64,000 bases of DNA from Dichetophora obliterata (Eukaryota > Arthropoda > Insecta > Diptera > Sciomyzidae), in assembly GCA_963920525.1 (NCBI GenBank), contig OY986439.1, positions 30,452,319 to 30,516,318 on the forward strand, in the 5' to 3' direction. Shown here one piece after another: positions 33,705 through 44,506 of the stretch. A program made the translations under genes and the position numbers. Position 1 is the first letter of the stretch, and each line of letters starts with the position of its first letter. The notes beneath the pieces were generated by a model. That model did not search any database and had not been told where the DNA came from. It saw nothing but the letters and a program-made list of their open reading frames with translations.

Positions 33705-33946
33705 CGCTGTCGCGCATGTGGACTATGCCTGGGATGATATAAGCGTATGTGACGCGGTGAATCTCCACCACCGCCACCTCCAACAGCACCGCCAGCTGTA
33801 GCTATCACACCGTTGGCAACCTCAATTGGCGGCAAGTAGAAACTGTTTGAGTTGTGCCGTTGTAGCGGAGGTGTTGGCTCGCAATCCTGACTCTGTGAAG
33901 CCGTCGGTTCCATATCAGTGTCAGAACATTCACGACCTGGCGAGAG
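33705..33946 (-). CDS. Zdhhc8-like, tail exon with SPGRECSDTD block
   Basis: The acceptor is 'gaacacag' and the donor CAGCG|GTAAGT. It encodes LSPGRECSDTDMEPTASQSQ, then CEPTPPLQRHNSNSFYLPP, a Gly-rich linker, and GDSPRHIRLYHPRHSPHARQ. This is the most conserved part of the cytosolic tail in the fly family. A short 71-bp intron separates it from the next exon. Confidence 0.92.
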
Positions 33947-35190
33947 CTGTGTTCATGAAAAAAACAAAAGAGAAAAAAGCCAAACATTTTGGAGCTCAGT
34001 GAAAGAATGCAGAATACACAACAGATTGAGACGACAAAACCAGCATAAAATTTAAAAGATATTCAATAAAATTAATTAAAGATATAAACAAGATGTTAAC
34101 GAAGAAATTCAAAATTGTAATAATGAATAATGAAAGTTGTAGAATCAACAACTATTATAATTATAGTAAGGAAAAAAAGTTAACGTTTTATAATGTTCGT
34201 AACAAGTTTGAATAAATTGAATTAAACTCAATAACTCCTAAAAGTATGCTATAAATATGGAGTAATCTGTTTTATAGTAAAACTCGCAAATGCCAGTTGC
34301 CTCCAGCCACCTTTTGGAATTTTAGCAACTGGCCGAGAGGAGCTCAAAAGAATATTTGTATAAAATACACAAGAAAAAAAATAACTAGGTAAAACAGACA
34401 GAATAAGGACGTAAAAAACTGTAATCAATAACAAGGACAAACGCATGACTATGAAGATAATAGATAGCTTTAGAGCCAGAAAGTGGAAGAGAACAAAACA
34501 AAAACAATTATGAAAACCTGCATCAAAAATCATGTCATCCAAAACACGATGTTAGAAAAACAATGTGAGTGTGTGTGTGTGAGAGTGTCTCAGTGATTTC
34601 GGTGTGAAAACGTGGCAACGTTAGCATGAACATGAAAACGAAATTAATTGAAAACACAAAAATTTAATAGATGTTAAAACAACACAAAAACAGAAGACGA
34701 AGAAGAAACACTTGAAATGTTTTTTTTAAATATTGCAAACATAACAAAAATTAAAAAAAAAATAAAATTAAATATTTTTAGTTAAATGTTATAAATTTAT
34801 ATTGATTTTACCTTTTTTGGTGCTTTCATTTAGTGTGGAGTTTTGTATTTGTTTATGACCAATTTAAATAGCTTTTTCATATTTCTTATTATTGTATTAG
34901 AAGAATGTGCAAATTTCAAAATAAAAAGATGCCAATATATATATACATATAGTATGTATCATGCAAGTTAGTGGGGGTTAAATTTGCTTACTTTCAAATC
35001 GTTATAAATCAATAAATGGCAAACAATAGTTGATGCGAGAAATAAATCTTTTCAATAATTGCAAATTCGTACAAAGGTGCATCAGATAAGTTCTAAAAAT
35101 AAATATGTATGCATGACGAAGAAAAAACTACAAGGAAAAAATGGTAAAATAATATCTTAGTATAAAAAACCATTCTACTGTTTTTCAAAA
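33947..35190. other. Intron sequence
   Basis: Low-coordinate end of the 15.2-kb intron. No gene. A GT/GA microsatellite lies near 34563-34590 and an AT/ATAC tract near 34935-34955. Confidence 0.5.
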
Positions 35191-35616
35191 ATGTCAAATG
35201 GAACGAACATCTTCGATCGAGTTTCTGCACTGAGATTTGATACCACTTCCAGCAATGCTGGAGACAAAGCTGGAGCATGTCTTCTTTTACAGAAATGCAT
35301 GGATTCACGGAAATTATTCAATGGTAATGGTAATGCCGTGGACTGGCCGCTTTTCATCATTGCGAATCATAAGGACACCACTGAAGAATTTCACTACAAT
35401 AACAGACACAATTTAGTGCGTCTGCATACCGCGCTGCAGAGTGAAGCAAGACAAGCCGTATCTTCAATGCTAATTTTTTCTGAAGAAGTTCCTAAAATTA
35501 TTGCAGAATTGGTACTTATTTTCGGCAAATCAGATTTACTTTTTAAAAGCCAAAGAGATAAAGTTCAACCATTTTCAATAATACAGTTGCTCACAACAAA
35601 TTGGTTCCAGAAATGA
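35191..35616 (+). pseudogene. Chimeric transposon fragment: 'FDTT' transposon protein joined to BEL/Pao gag
   Basis: The first 35 codons or so contain FDRVSALRFDTTSSNAGDKA and GACLLL, typical of a widespread unnamed transposon-encoded protein in insects and hydrozoans. From about codon 38, the sequence changes to a BEL/Pao-type gag segment (DUF1759-like): DWPLFI, NNRHNLVRLHTALQSEARQA, VPKIIAELVLIFGKSDLL. The join lies in one open frame. Both parts are truncated, so this is a relic, perhaps from insertion of one element in another followed by deletion. Confidence 0.6.
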
Positions 35617-36956
35617 AAATGTATGAAGAAAATTGTAATATATATTTTTTTCAAAACGTTATTTTTTGGTGAGCAAAATTAAGCAAAAACATGATTAAAA
35701 AATTAGAACATAACGGTGAAAAAAATTTAAATCGAAACAAACCTATATTTTTCTCACATTGAAAGTCGCTCACATTGAAAGTCGGGCAAGTAAAGAAAAA
35801 AATGCAAATCGTGATCCTTAAACCGTTATTCCTGCTTAAAACTTTTTACTACTGTTGGAATAACTTCAATCCAACGCAAAACTTAAAAAAATAAAGATTT
35901 CTCGAAAAGTGAATCAATCAACACCGATAGAAAGGCTGCTCGTGATAGATCATTATTTGAAAGGAAAACCCGAGCGACAAATTTCATAAATCGTCTTAAT
36001 CCTCCAAAGATGAAAGGTATGTTTTAACCCTTTCAGAACCGTCATACACAATTGTGCTATCTGGCTTTGAAAATTTCTATGGAGATCAATATTTATTTTT
36101 GAACAAAACTGCATGAGTAACCGGTTTTATTGATTCTTCTTGCAACTCTGTATAAAAAAAGTTATCGGAAAAGAGTTATCTAATAACGGAATTAATCGTT
36201 TTGTTTGTAATATAAAGCAAGTGAAAAAATGCCTCGTGGTAAGAAGTAAAGACTAAAGAAAAAGAAACAGTTAAAACTACAAAAATAGTGTTACTTTGCC
36301 AGAAAGTAATATAAAGTGATTTATAACAAAAAAGTGGTTTATATTTCTAGTTACAGTGTTAAAAAAACAGCACATTTGTGCGCATTGGCGTCTACCTTAG
36401 CTTTTTGTGCAAGCACACAATTGTGATATCTGTTTTTTTAGGAAAGCATTTAATTTGCAAAATAATGACGACGTCGAAAGGGTCGTAGATATACTGGAGA
36501 ACTCTGAGGACGACTTTTCCTCTGATGAGGAACTCATAAACGCATCCTCCAGTTACAAAAACATAGCTTTTAATGCTGTCAAGAGTTCTGAAAGCTCGTC
36601 CAAAGATGAACCCTTGCCTGGTAATAATTTGCCACATTGTACAATATAATATATTATATAACTAATTACTTTTTTCAATATTTTTGTTCATATTTTTAAA
36701 GATTCTGTGCTACAAAATCGTGTCGGTCTGAACAGAGGCATTGAATCGATATGGCGGCAAAGAGAATTCCCTGTGCACTTTATTCCAGTTATGCAGGGTA
36801 AATCTAGGAAAACCGTACGAATATTTTTTTACTAAAATGTACGCGCTACAAAAATTTGGCACAGAACTTGAATTAACCGTAACCGATATAAACTTTTTTA
36901 TGGCTGTTCTATTATCATGGGTTTCCTACGTTATGTACTCTGCTGAAGGTTATATA

Positions 36957-37261
36957 TGTAGAATAGTTCAAAGATAATGTTTATTGAAATGCAAGATTAG
37001 AGTTTAAGAAGTTATAGTAAATAAAAATAGGTAATTAACAGGTAAATTATGATTCAAAAATTAACACTTGTGAATTTATTGTAACCGGCTTTGCGACAAC
37101 CACGACGGAATCAACTGGCGACAACTGACAACTGAAACGAAAAAAAACACAAGAGTTAAATCTTTGACTACCTGCAACCGACAACTGACTTACGGCAACT
37201 GAGGAACGGCTTTCCTCACTCTAAATCGGGAACCTGTCGCGCAGCGCTCTCATTTATTACA
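36957..37261 (-). repeat. 3' LTR of the gypsy element
   Basis: It differs from the other LTR at AACTGAAACG versus AACTGCAACG, GCGCAGCGC versus GCGCCGCGC, and one A in an A run. The gag-pol ORF runs about 45 bp into it. Confidence 0.93.
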
Positions 37262-40200
37262 TTCGGCCATTCGACATCATCATCCGACTCGGATAGATCA
37301 ACGCCATCAGATTCCCTCCAAGGTTTCATAAAATCACAGCTGGTAGATGTATTGTTCGGACCTTCAAACTCGGCAGCTTTTTTAACGTCATAACGACCGT
37401 TTCTTTTTTGTCTTTCAACCTCGTATGGACCCATATATTCGTTAAGCAGTTTTTTTCCTGCAACAAACTGCGTGCGTTTGATGGCAACCAATTCACCGAC
37501 GTCGTAAACTCTTTCAGCTTTTCGATGCTTGTCAAAATTCTTTTTGTACTCTTTTTGTGCACTTTCGATTTGTGCAGCTGCAGTACCCCGAATTTCATCT
37601 CTTTTCTCTCTAAATGCATTCGCTATTTCATAGTTTATCATCTCATTTATGTAAACATCCATATCGGTCTTCATTTTAACGCCGAACATAAGTTCAAAAG
37701 GTGTAAAACGCGTTGACCGGTTCTGAGTATTGTTAATAACACGTTGGACTCTGTTCACATGCTTAAACCACATCCCCGGCTTATCTGCAGATAGCTTTGC
37801 AATAATGTTGATGATAAGCCTATTTATTCGTTCGGCTTGCCCATTCCCTCGAGCAACACCGGTTGTAGTTAACACATGAGAAATAGACTCCGAATGGCAC
37901 CACTCTTTGAACGACGACGAAGTAAATGCTGAGCCTCGATCACTTATTATTCTTTGAGGAGCACCAAAAACTGCGGTCCAGTCTGTTAGCTTTCTGATTG
38001 CTTCGTTAGCCGATGTCGTTTTTGTTGCATAAATCCAAACAAACTTGGTGAATCCATCAACAATTGTAAAAATATACTTATACATTTTCGACGTAGCGTC
38101 CATCGGACCTAAATGGTCTATGTGCAATGTATCTAGCGGCTTATCTCCTTTTCCAATAACCTTTAAGTATCCTTCCTTTTTTCCGAGTTTTTTATTGAAT
38201 AGAATACATTTAATGCAGTTTCGAATTATATTTTCAACTTTAGCGCGTAAATGGGGCACGTAATATTGCTGCTGTATCGCGTGCATTGTCTTTTCCACTG
38301 CTAGATGGCCCTTCTCATGTACCACTCTAATTATTTCGTTTTCCATCATTTTCGGTACAACAAATAAGTTCAAACCATCGACTTGCTTAAATAATATGTT
38401 GTTGGTTATCACGTAATTTTCATATGAATCTTTTGCTAAAACTTGTTTTATCGCTTTAACATAACCGTCTTTATTCTGCGCTTCTCTTAGCCTTGTTGTT
38501 ATTTCGCTTTCGATTATCATAACAATTTGAGGGTATCTGCTAAGCGCATCAACATGACGCATACTACTTTCTCTGCGATGTTCAATAGAACACTTGAAAT
38601 CTTGCAAGTATAATATCCAACGAGTAACATGAGGTGAGATATCAGTTTTGCCGACAGTGCTTTTAAAGGCTTGACAGTCTGTTAAAATCTTGAATTCTAA
38701 GTCAAGAAGGTAATGCCTTAATTTTTTTATTGCTAGATATGCTGCTTTGATTTCCAGGTAGTAGCTGTGCATTTTACTTTCTTCTTCCGAACACTTTTTA
38801 CTCCAATAGTACACTGGGTGCCAACTGGCTTCAAATTTTTGAAGCGAAATTGCTCCAAACCCCTCCTTCGACGCATCGCAGTGCAGTTCGGTTTCAGCTG
38901 AAGGTGAGTAAACTTTTAAAATGGGCTGCTTTACTAACAAGTTTTTTATTAGATCAATAGCTGATTGTTCCTTCCATCCAATAGCGAACTTGGTGCCTTT
39001 TTTTAGCATATCAGTTAACGATTTCGTGATTATTGCGTAATTTGGGACGAACTTTCTAAAATAACCGGTGAGTCCTAAAAATGATTGCAGCTACTTTATA
39101 TTTTTAGGCTGAGGAAATCGTTTTATTGCATTGCATTTCTCATCGTCCGGTGATATGCAACCGTTACCAATTCTTAATCCGAGAAAAGTTACTTGCGTTT
39201 GGAGGAATTTGCATTTGTTCCATTTAATTTTCAATCCGAACTCTGCTGCAACTTGTAAAACTTTTTGAAGTTTCTCTAATCCTTCTTCCCTGTTTTCTGA
39301 GTAAACAATAATGTCGTCCATGTACATCCGCATAATTGATTTATTTACTAGATTTCGGAACACAAAGTTAACGAAACGCAAAAATACTGCTGGCGAATTA
39401 CAAAATCCAAAGGACGCTCTATTAAATTCGTAAATCCCTTCTCGAATAATGAATGCCGTGTATTTCTTAGAGTCCTCTTCAATTGGTACGTGAAAAAACG
39501 CATTCTTCAAATCAATTACCGAAAAATATTTGGCACTTTCCAATTCCTCCACAACCTCTTCCATTAATGGAACAGGAAATCTATCTTTTTGAACAATTTT
39601 GTTTAATTCTCTATAATCTACGCAGACTCTGGCGCTCCCGTTCTTTTTGCCAACAACAACAACTCTGCTGCAATAATCCGACGTAGATGGCCTAACTATG
39701 CCCTCCTGTAGCCACTCTTCAACTTGATCCCGAACCAACTTTTGCTGACCATGAGCTAACCTGGATGGTGTTTGTCTTATAGGAGTTTCACTCGTAGTCA
39801 CAATCCTCATACTTATCGGGCTGACCACGTCAGGCTTAGGCTGAAAGGATTTCACAAGCTCACTTATTATAGTTTTATACTCTGATGGAGCTTCATATTC
39901 TTCCGGATCGACTTCGATGCTCAACACGCAGTGTGACAGAGCTGTTTCTGATAGTAAACTAGTAAACTGATAACCACGCTCATCGGATGTAAATCTGAAT
40001 TTACTTATTATGTCGTAACCAAGAACCACCTGATACTTTACTACGTTGTCCGGAACTACTATAAAGTTATGAGAAGTTTCTATGCCATCTATTTTCACTG
40101 CAGCTTCAAAATGCCCAACTGGTTTAGTCCACATTCCACCTAAACCAATAACTTCAATTGTATAGTTTGCCAACGTAACGTTGAGTTGTAACGCTAAGCT

Positions 40201-41286
40201 CTGCTGGACTAAAGAAATCTCTGCTCCGGTATCGACAAGACAGCGGATCATATTGTTGTTAATATATGCATCTTTGAGCATTTTCTCGTACACGTTTACT
40301 ACATTTACAGTCTTAACATTTTTTTCGCTGCTATTAACACAATTCCTCGCTACGTGACCGTTCTGGTTACATTTGAAGCACTTTGTCTCCTGTTTACATT
40401 CGCTTCTTTTATGGTCTGTTGACCCACAATTATAACAGTGCTCCCGTTTAACTATTTTGTTTTGCAAGGGTAGACTAAAATTTTGTTTACGTTCCTTATT
40501 AATTTTTTCATAAATCTCGAACTGTTCTTTCAACTCCGCAAAGTTACGAGCACTGTACAAACCAATTTTGTTTTCAACTTTTCCTTTTACTCCATCGACC
40601 ACATACTGTATTATAGACTTGTCGTCTATTTTACCGAGAGAGCCAATACGCCTCATTTGTAAAATATATTCGTGGGCACTTTCGTTTTCTTTTTTGTGCC
40701 GGTCTCGCAATTGTTTGTGTATTTCAGCGCTGCTAAACTCGCGGTGAAATTCATTTATAACTTGCGATTTTATTTCGGCATAGTTAAAAACTGAAATAGA
40801 TTCTAAAAACAATTTCGCTGTGTTCGTCATCTTTTTCCTTGCAAATACATACTTTTGGGTTTCAGTCCAAGCGTAAGCTTCAGCGCACTGCTCAAAATTT
40901 TCAAACCAGTCTTCAACACGCACCAACGCATGTCCATCAAAATTCGCAATCATGTTATCCACATTTTCAGCATTTGTTGTAATTCTTTGCTCATTGCTGA
41001 ACTTTAATGTTAAGAGCTTAATTAAGTCACTCAATTCACCGTCCTTTTGCTCTTCTTTACTCATTTTTTTTACCGATTGAATATTTTTATTGATCTGCGT
41101 TTTATCTACTTTGTCGAACTTCGTATTTTTCCCAAGATCACTCGTCTCCGCTTGCTGTAGTTTTTTTAAACTTTCTACTCTTGCTGAAGCTTTCGATCGC
41201 GTATAGTGTGTTCTTTCGCTTATACAACGTTTAATGCTTTTTCTCGTCATCCGATTATACCGTTTAGTCCAACTTTTAAATTGCAC
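37216..41286 (-). pseudogene. gypsy gag-pol with one in-frame stop
   Basis: Read from 41286 downward: gag with two zinc knuckles (CYNCGSTDHKRSEC, CFKCNQNGHVARNC), protease (LVDTGAEISLV), reverse transcriptase (VCVDYRELNKIV, FSVIDLKNAFFHVP, YMDDIIVYS), then a single TAG at 39091-39093. The frame resumes at once with the usual connection (FLGLTGYFRKFVPNY), RNase H (LHCDASKEGFGAI) and integrase (HHCC zinc domain; catalytic D in HIDHLGP, D in IISDRGSAFTSSS, E in GNGQAERINRLI). It ends at 37216, inside the 3' LTR. At about 4.1 kb and otherwise intact, the stop is the only defect I see. It sits where a Gln codon is usual, so a CAG-to-TAG change is likely. Confidence 0.9.
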
Positions 41287-41333
41287 AACTTCTCTTTAAC
41301 AACTCATGCTTGCTCAGCGGTTGAGCCCCCAAA

Positions 41334-41639
41334 TGTAGAATAGTTCAAAGATAATGTTTATTGAAATGCAAGATTAGAGTTTAAGAAGTTATAGTAAATA
41401 AAAATAGGTAATTAACAGGTAAATTATGATTCAAAAATTAACACTTGTGAATTTATTGTAACCGGCTTTGCGACAACCACGACGGAATCAACTGGCGACA
41501 ACTGACAACTGCAACGAAAAAAAAACACAAGAGTTAAATCTTTGACTACCTGCAACCGACAACTGACTTACGGCAACTGAGGAACGGCTTTCCTCACTCT
41601 AAATCGGGAACCTGTCGCGCCGCGCTCTCATTTATTACA
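41334..41639 (-). repeat. 5' LTR of the gypsy element
   Basis: 306 bp, about 99% identical to the 3' LTR. Plus-strand TGTAGAATAG...TTTATTACA. It would contain the promoter. Confidence 0.93.
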
Positions 41640-41758
41640 TATATATCAGGTGATTGCTGAATCAATGTCGAGGCACAATTTTATGAAACTAAGAAATATT
41701 ATTCATTTTGTTGATACGAATGTTCCTAATTCAACGAATAAACTATGGCGTATACAGC

Positions 41759-42711
41759 AGTTAAAATCGGGAAGGACCTCTCCCCACCATTTGTTACCAA
41801 ACGAGGTTTCAGACAAGGTGATTCCTTATCGTGCGACTTTTTCAACCTAATGATGGAAAAGATCACCCGAGCTGCTGATCTGAGACGTAGTAGCACAATA
41901 TTCTACAAGACTGTTATGCTGCTTGCGTATGCTGATGACATCGATATCATTGGCCATAATACGCGCGAAGTCAGTGCAGCATTTTCCAGATTAGAAAGAG
42001 AGTCAAGTTGAATGGGTCTGGCAGTGAATGCAGATAAGACGAAATACTTGGTGTCAACAAACAAACAGTCCCAGCGTCTTGGATCCCACGTTACAGTTGA
42101 CAATACCTCCTTTGAGGTTGTGAATCAGCATTGACATCAGCATTGAGATCAAACGAAGAATAACTCTTGCCAACAGGTGTTACTTTGGGCTCAGTAGCCA
42201 ATTGAGAAGCAGAGCCCTCTCTCGACGAACAAAAACCACGCTCTATAAATCGCTCATCATGCCCGTCCTACTTTATGCATCACAAACCTGGTCGCTGAGC
42301 AGCTCAGATGAAAGGACTTTAGGAGCATTCGAGAGAAAGATTCTTCGTAAGATCTACGGACCAATCTGCGTCAATGGCGAGTACCGAATACGGTGGAATG
42401 ATGAACTGTATGAGCTGTTCGCTGACATTGACATAGTCAAGCGCATTAAAATCGAGCGGCTTCGCTGGCTTGGTCATGTTCAGCGCATGAAAGACGATGC
42501 TCCAGTGAAGAAAACATTCGATTCGGTACCCAGCGGCGGTCAACGCATAAGAGGACGACCGCATCTTTGTTGGAAAGACCAAGTAGGGGACAACCTGACA
42601 AAGCTTGGAATTTCCAACTGGCGCCAGCAAGCGAAAGACAGAAATGGCTGGCGCAAATTCTTAGATGAGGCCAAGACCGACATACGGTTGTAGCGCCAAC
42701 TAAGTAAGTAA
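41759..42711 (+). mobile_element. 5'-truncated LINE (RTE-like) with 9-bp target duplication
   Basis: The insert is flanked by GTATACAGC (41750-41758 and 42712-42720). It holds the end of a reverse transcriptase (GFRQGDSLSCDFFNLMMEKI, then the catalytic AYADDIDIIG) and the long C-terminal part common to non-LTR elements of this type (PVLLYASQTWSLSSSDE, RLRWLGHVQRM, GRPHLCWKDQV). One stop codon (near 42010) and a frame break after 42118 split it. The 3' end is a short TAAG repeat, which I associate with RTE-type elements. There is no 5' end or endonuclease domain. Confidence 0.85.
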
Positions 42712-43954
42712 GTATACAGCCTGTAATTAATATAGTAAGAAATCGCTGCAACCAGCTAGCTACTGATATTACATCACATTCAATTGACGAACAGATGGTG
42801 CCTTTTATCGGTAGATGCCCAGCTCGCCAAGTAATAAGGTCAAAGCCACGTCCAGTTGGATTAAAAAAATCTCGTTTGCGCTTCTTAAGACGGATTAATT
42901 GTTGACTTTGAAATGTTTCAAGGTGCTGGAACTTTTCCTAACTGTGGATTAGGGCATGGACCGTCGATTGTTTTAAGACTTTAAAGCATTTACCGGCTTG
43001 CAGTCAATTATTTTTCGATCGCCTTTTTACCACTATACCTCTCTTAGAAGAACTTGAAGAGCTAGGGTTCAAAGCTAAGGGTACAATTATGGCCAATAGA
43101 TTGGGAAAAAGAGTTAATTTCTCTTTAGATAAATGCATGAATCGATGAGATATGTGCCAATTTGTAAAGGATGATAAAATTGCAGTGGTGAAGTGGTGTG
43201 ACACAAAATGTGTAAGAGTAGCGTCGACTGCTTGTGGACAGGATTCCGTCTGCGAGGTTAGCCATTGGGTCAGAAGCTTAAAGCGCCGTATGCCAGTACC
43301 AGTTCCAGCTGTAATAAAGTTGTGCAATTCTAAAATGGGTGGCGTCGATAAGAGCGATCAAATATTTGAGTATTACCATTTTCAAATGAAAACTAGAAAA
43401 TGGGCAGTTAAAGTATTTTCCCATTTTCTGGATCTTGCGGTATACAATAGATGGTTCGAGTACAAAAAAAGATGAAAAATTTATTGAAGTGCCAAAGAGC
43501 AAAATTGGCAGAATTGGGAGAGGTGCTAGCTAAACAAAAACCCACCCCCACAAATTGGTCCACCGTTTCAGCTACCCGAAGGATATCATGGTTCAAAATA
43601 CCGCCCGCACAATGCACCCGAAGATATTCGGTATGATCGTTTTGATCATTGGCCGCAATTTGCGGATGGAAACGTAAAAAGATGCCGTAATGAAAACTGT
43701 GAAAGTCGAACTCGGGCAAGATGCCAAAAATGTAATGTAAGCTTATGCATCGCTAAAGACAAGGACTGCTTCAAGCAATATCACACAAAATAAGTTGCAT
43801 TTTAGCACACTGTTATTATTTTTTATGAACATGAATTGATCTCAGTTTTTTGTTGTTTTACTTTAATAAAAGTTTTCATTTTGTATGTTTTAATATCTTC
43901 CATATTTTTTCATTTACAAATAAGGACTTAGCACAATTGTGTATCTCAGATATT

Positions 43955-44506
43955 GAGGAGTCAAATGACACGTAAACGGCCAAGTTACACGCTTGTGCCA
44001 GGCCCTTTTTGGGAAATTCCGTATACAGAAAATTTTGTAAAATTATTTTTAGATCGTCTTCAAAAAATGGTTTAACTAACTTTATTTTTGCAATAGTTAT
44101 AGAGAAATATCCACTCGGTTCTGCAACCAAACTAGAGGTCATGTTAAAACACAATTTGAAAAAGAGGGTACACTCAGAAGCAATTTGAAGAGTTTTGAGA
44201 AAAAGTTGTTTGAATCGAGGAGTAGCACTACAAAAGCACTGTATTAGCAAGAAAAATGTAAAAGAACGCCCCAATATCGTGCATGAGCAAAGAATTGTCA
44301 TGCTGGAGCAAGGTTAATAAAAGAGAATACATTAGGATCTTTAGCACTTTTAAACAATAAACATTTATTATAGGTTTTGTTTACCGATGAGTTTATTTAA
44401 TTTATACGGTTCAGATGGCAAGCGAAAACCGAATGAAGAATTTTGCAATAAAAATTTTAAACATACGGTTAAGCATGATAGAGGATCAGTATGGTTTGGG
44501 GATATA
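43955..44506 (+). pseudogene. Tc1-like transposase relic
   Basis: Frame-broken fragments on the plus strand. The clearest is FIFNLYGSDGKRKPN followed by KHTVKHDRGSVWFG, which matches the Tc1 region around the second catalytic Asp and the GSVMVWG motif. The part upstream (about 44150-44300) is weakly similar to the preceding segment. Sequence stops matching at 44507, where a TIR element begins, and I could not find the rest after 47875. Confidence 0.6.

Larger units (their letters stand above)
36957..41639 (-). mobile_element. Young gypsy/Ty3-type LTR retrotransposon
   Basis: Two LTRs of 305 and 306 bp with TG..CA ends flank a gag-pol region on the minus strand. TATA flanks both ends (ambiguous up to TATATA), consistent with the 4-bp duplication of this group. 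The LTRs differ by two substitutions and one A-run indel, so insertion was recent. A likely primer-binding site TGGGGGCTCAACCGC (minus strand, 41331-41317) sits two bases after the 5' LTR. There is no env-like ORF. The element entered the piggyBac transposase gene. Confidence 0.93.
36404..43792 (+). pseudogene. piggyBac transposase, split and decayed
   Basis: Landmarks in order: an acidic N-terminus (NNDDVERVVDILENSEDDFS), the start of the DDE_Tnp_1_7 domain (LGKPYEYFFTKMYALQKFG), then after the gypsy element MSRHNFMKLRNIIHFVDTNV, and after the LINE SIDEQMVPFIGRCPARQ, RPVGLKK, LEELEELGFKAKGTIMANRL, KIAVVKWCDTKCV, VPAVIKLCNSKMGGVDKSDQ and KWAVKVFSHFLDLAVYNRW. The C-terminal cysteine-rich finger follows (CRNENCESRTRARCQKCN, CIAKDKDCFKQYH). 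Several frame shifts separate the pieces, so it cannot act. Confidence 0.85.
36028..43954 (+). mobile_element. piggyBac-type transposon, interrupted twice
   Basis: The left end is clear: TTAA (36024-36027), then CCCTTTCAGAACCGTCATAC and ACAATTGTGCTATCTG. The matching right end is degenerate. AGCACAATTGTGTAT occurs at 43926 in inverted orientation, but the last 20 bases have decayed and the expected GGGTTAA reads GAGTCAA. Inside is a piggyBac transposase interrupted by a gypsy element (36957-41639) and a LINE (41759-42711). Without these the element would be about 2.3 kb, a normal piggyBac size. Confidence 0.75.

Noticed and set aside
36957..41639. Errantivirus with an envelope gene
   Set aside because: No third ORF exists between pol and the 3' LTR; pol itself runs into the LTR.
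42202..42693. 163-codon ORF as a host gene
   Set aside because: It is the C-terminal part of a truncated LINE, bounded by a 9-bp target duplication.
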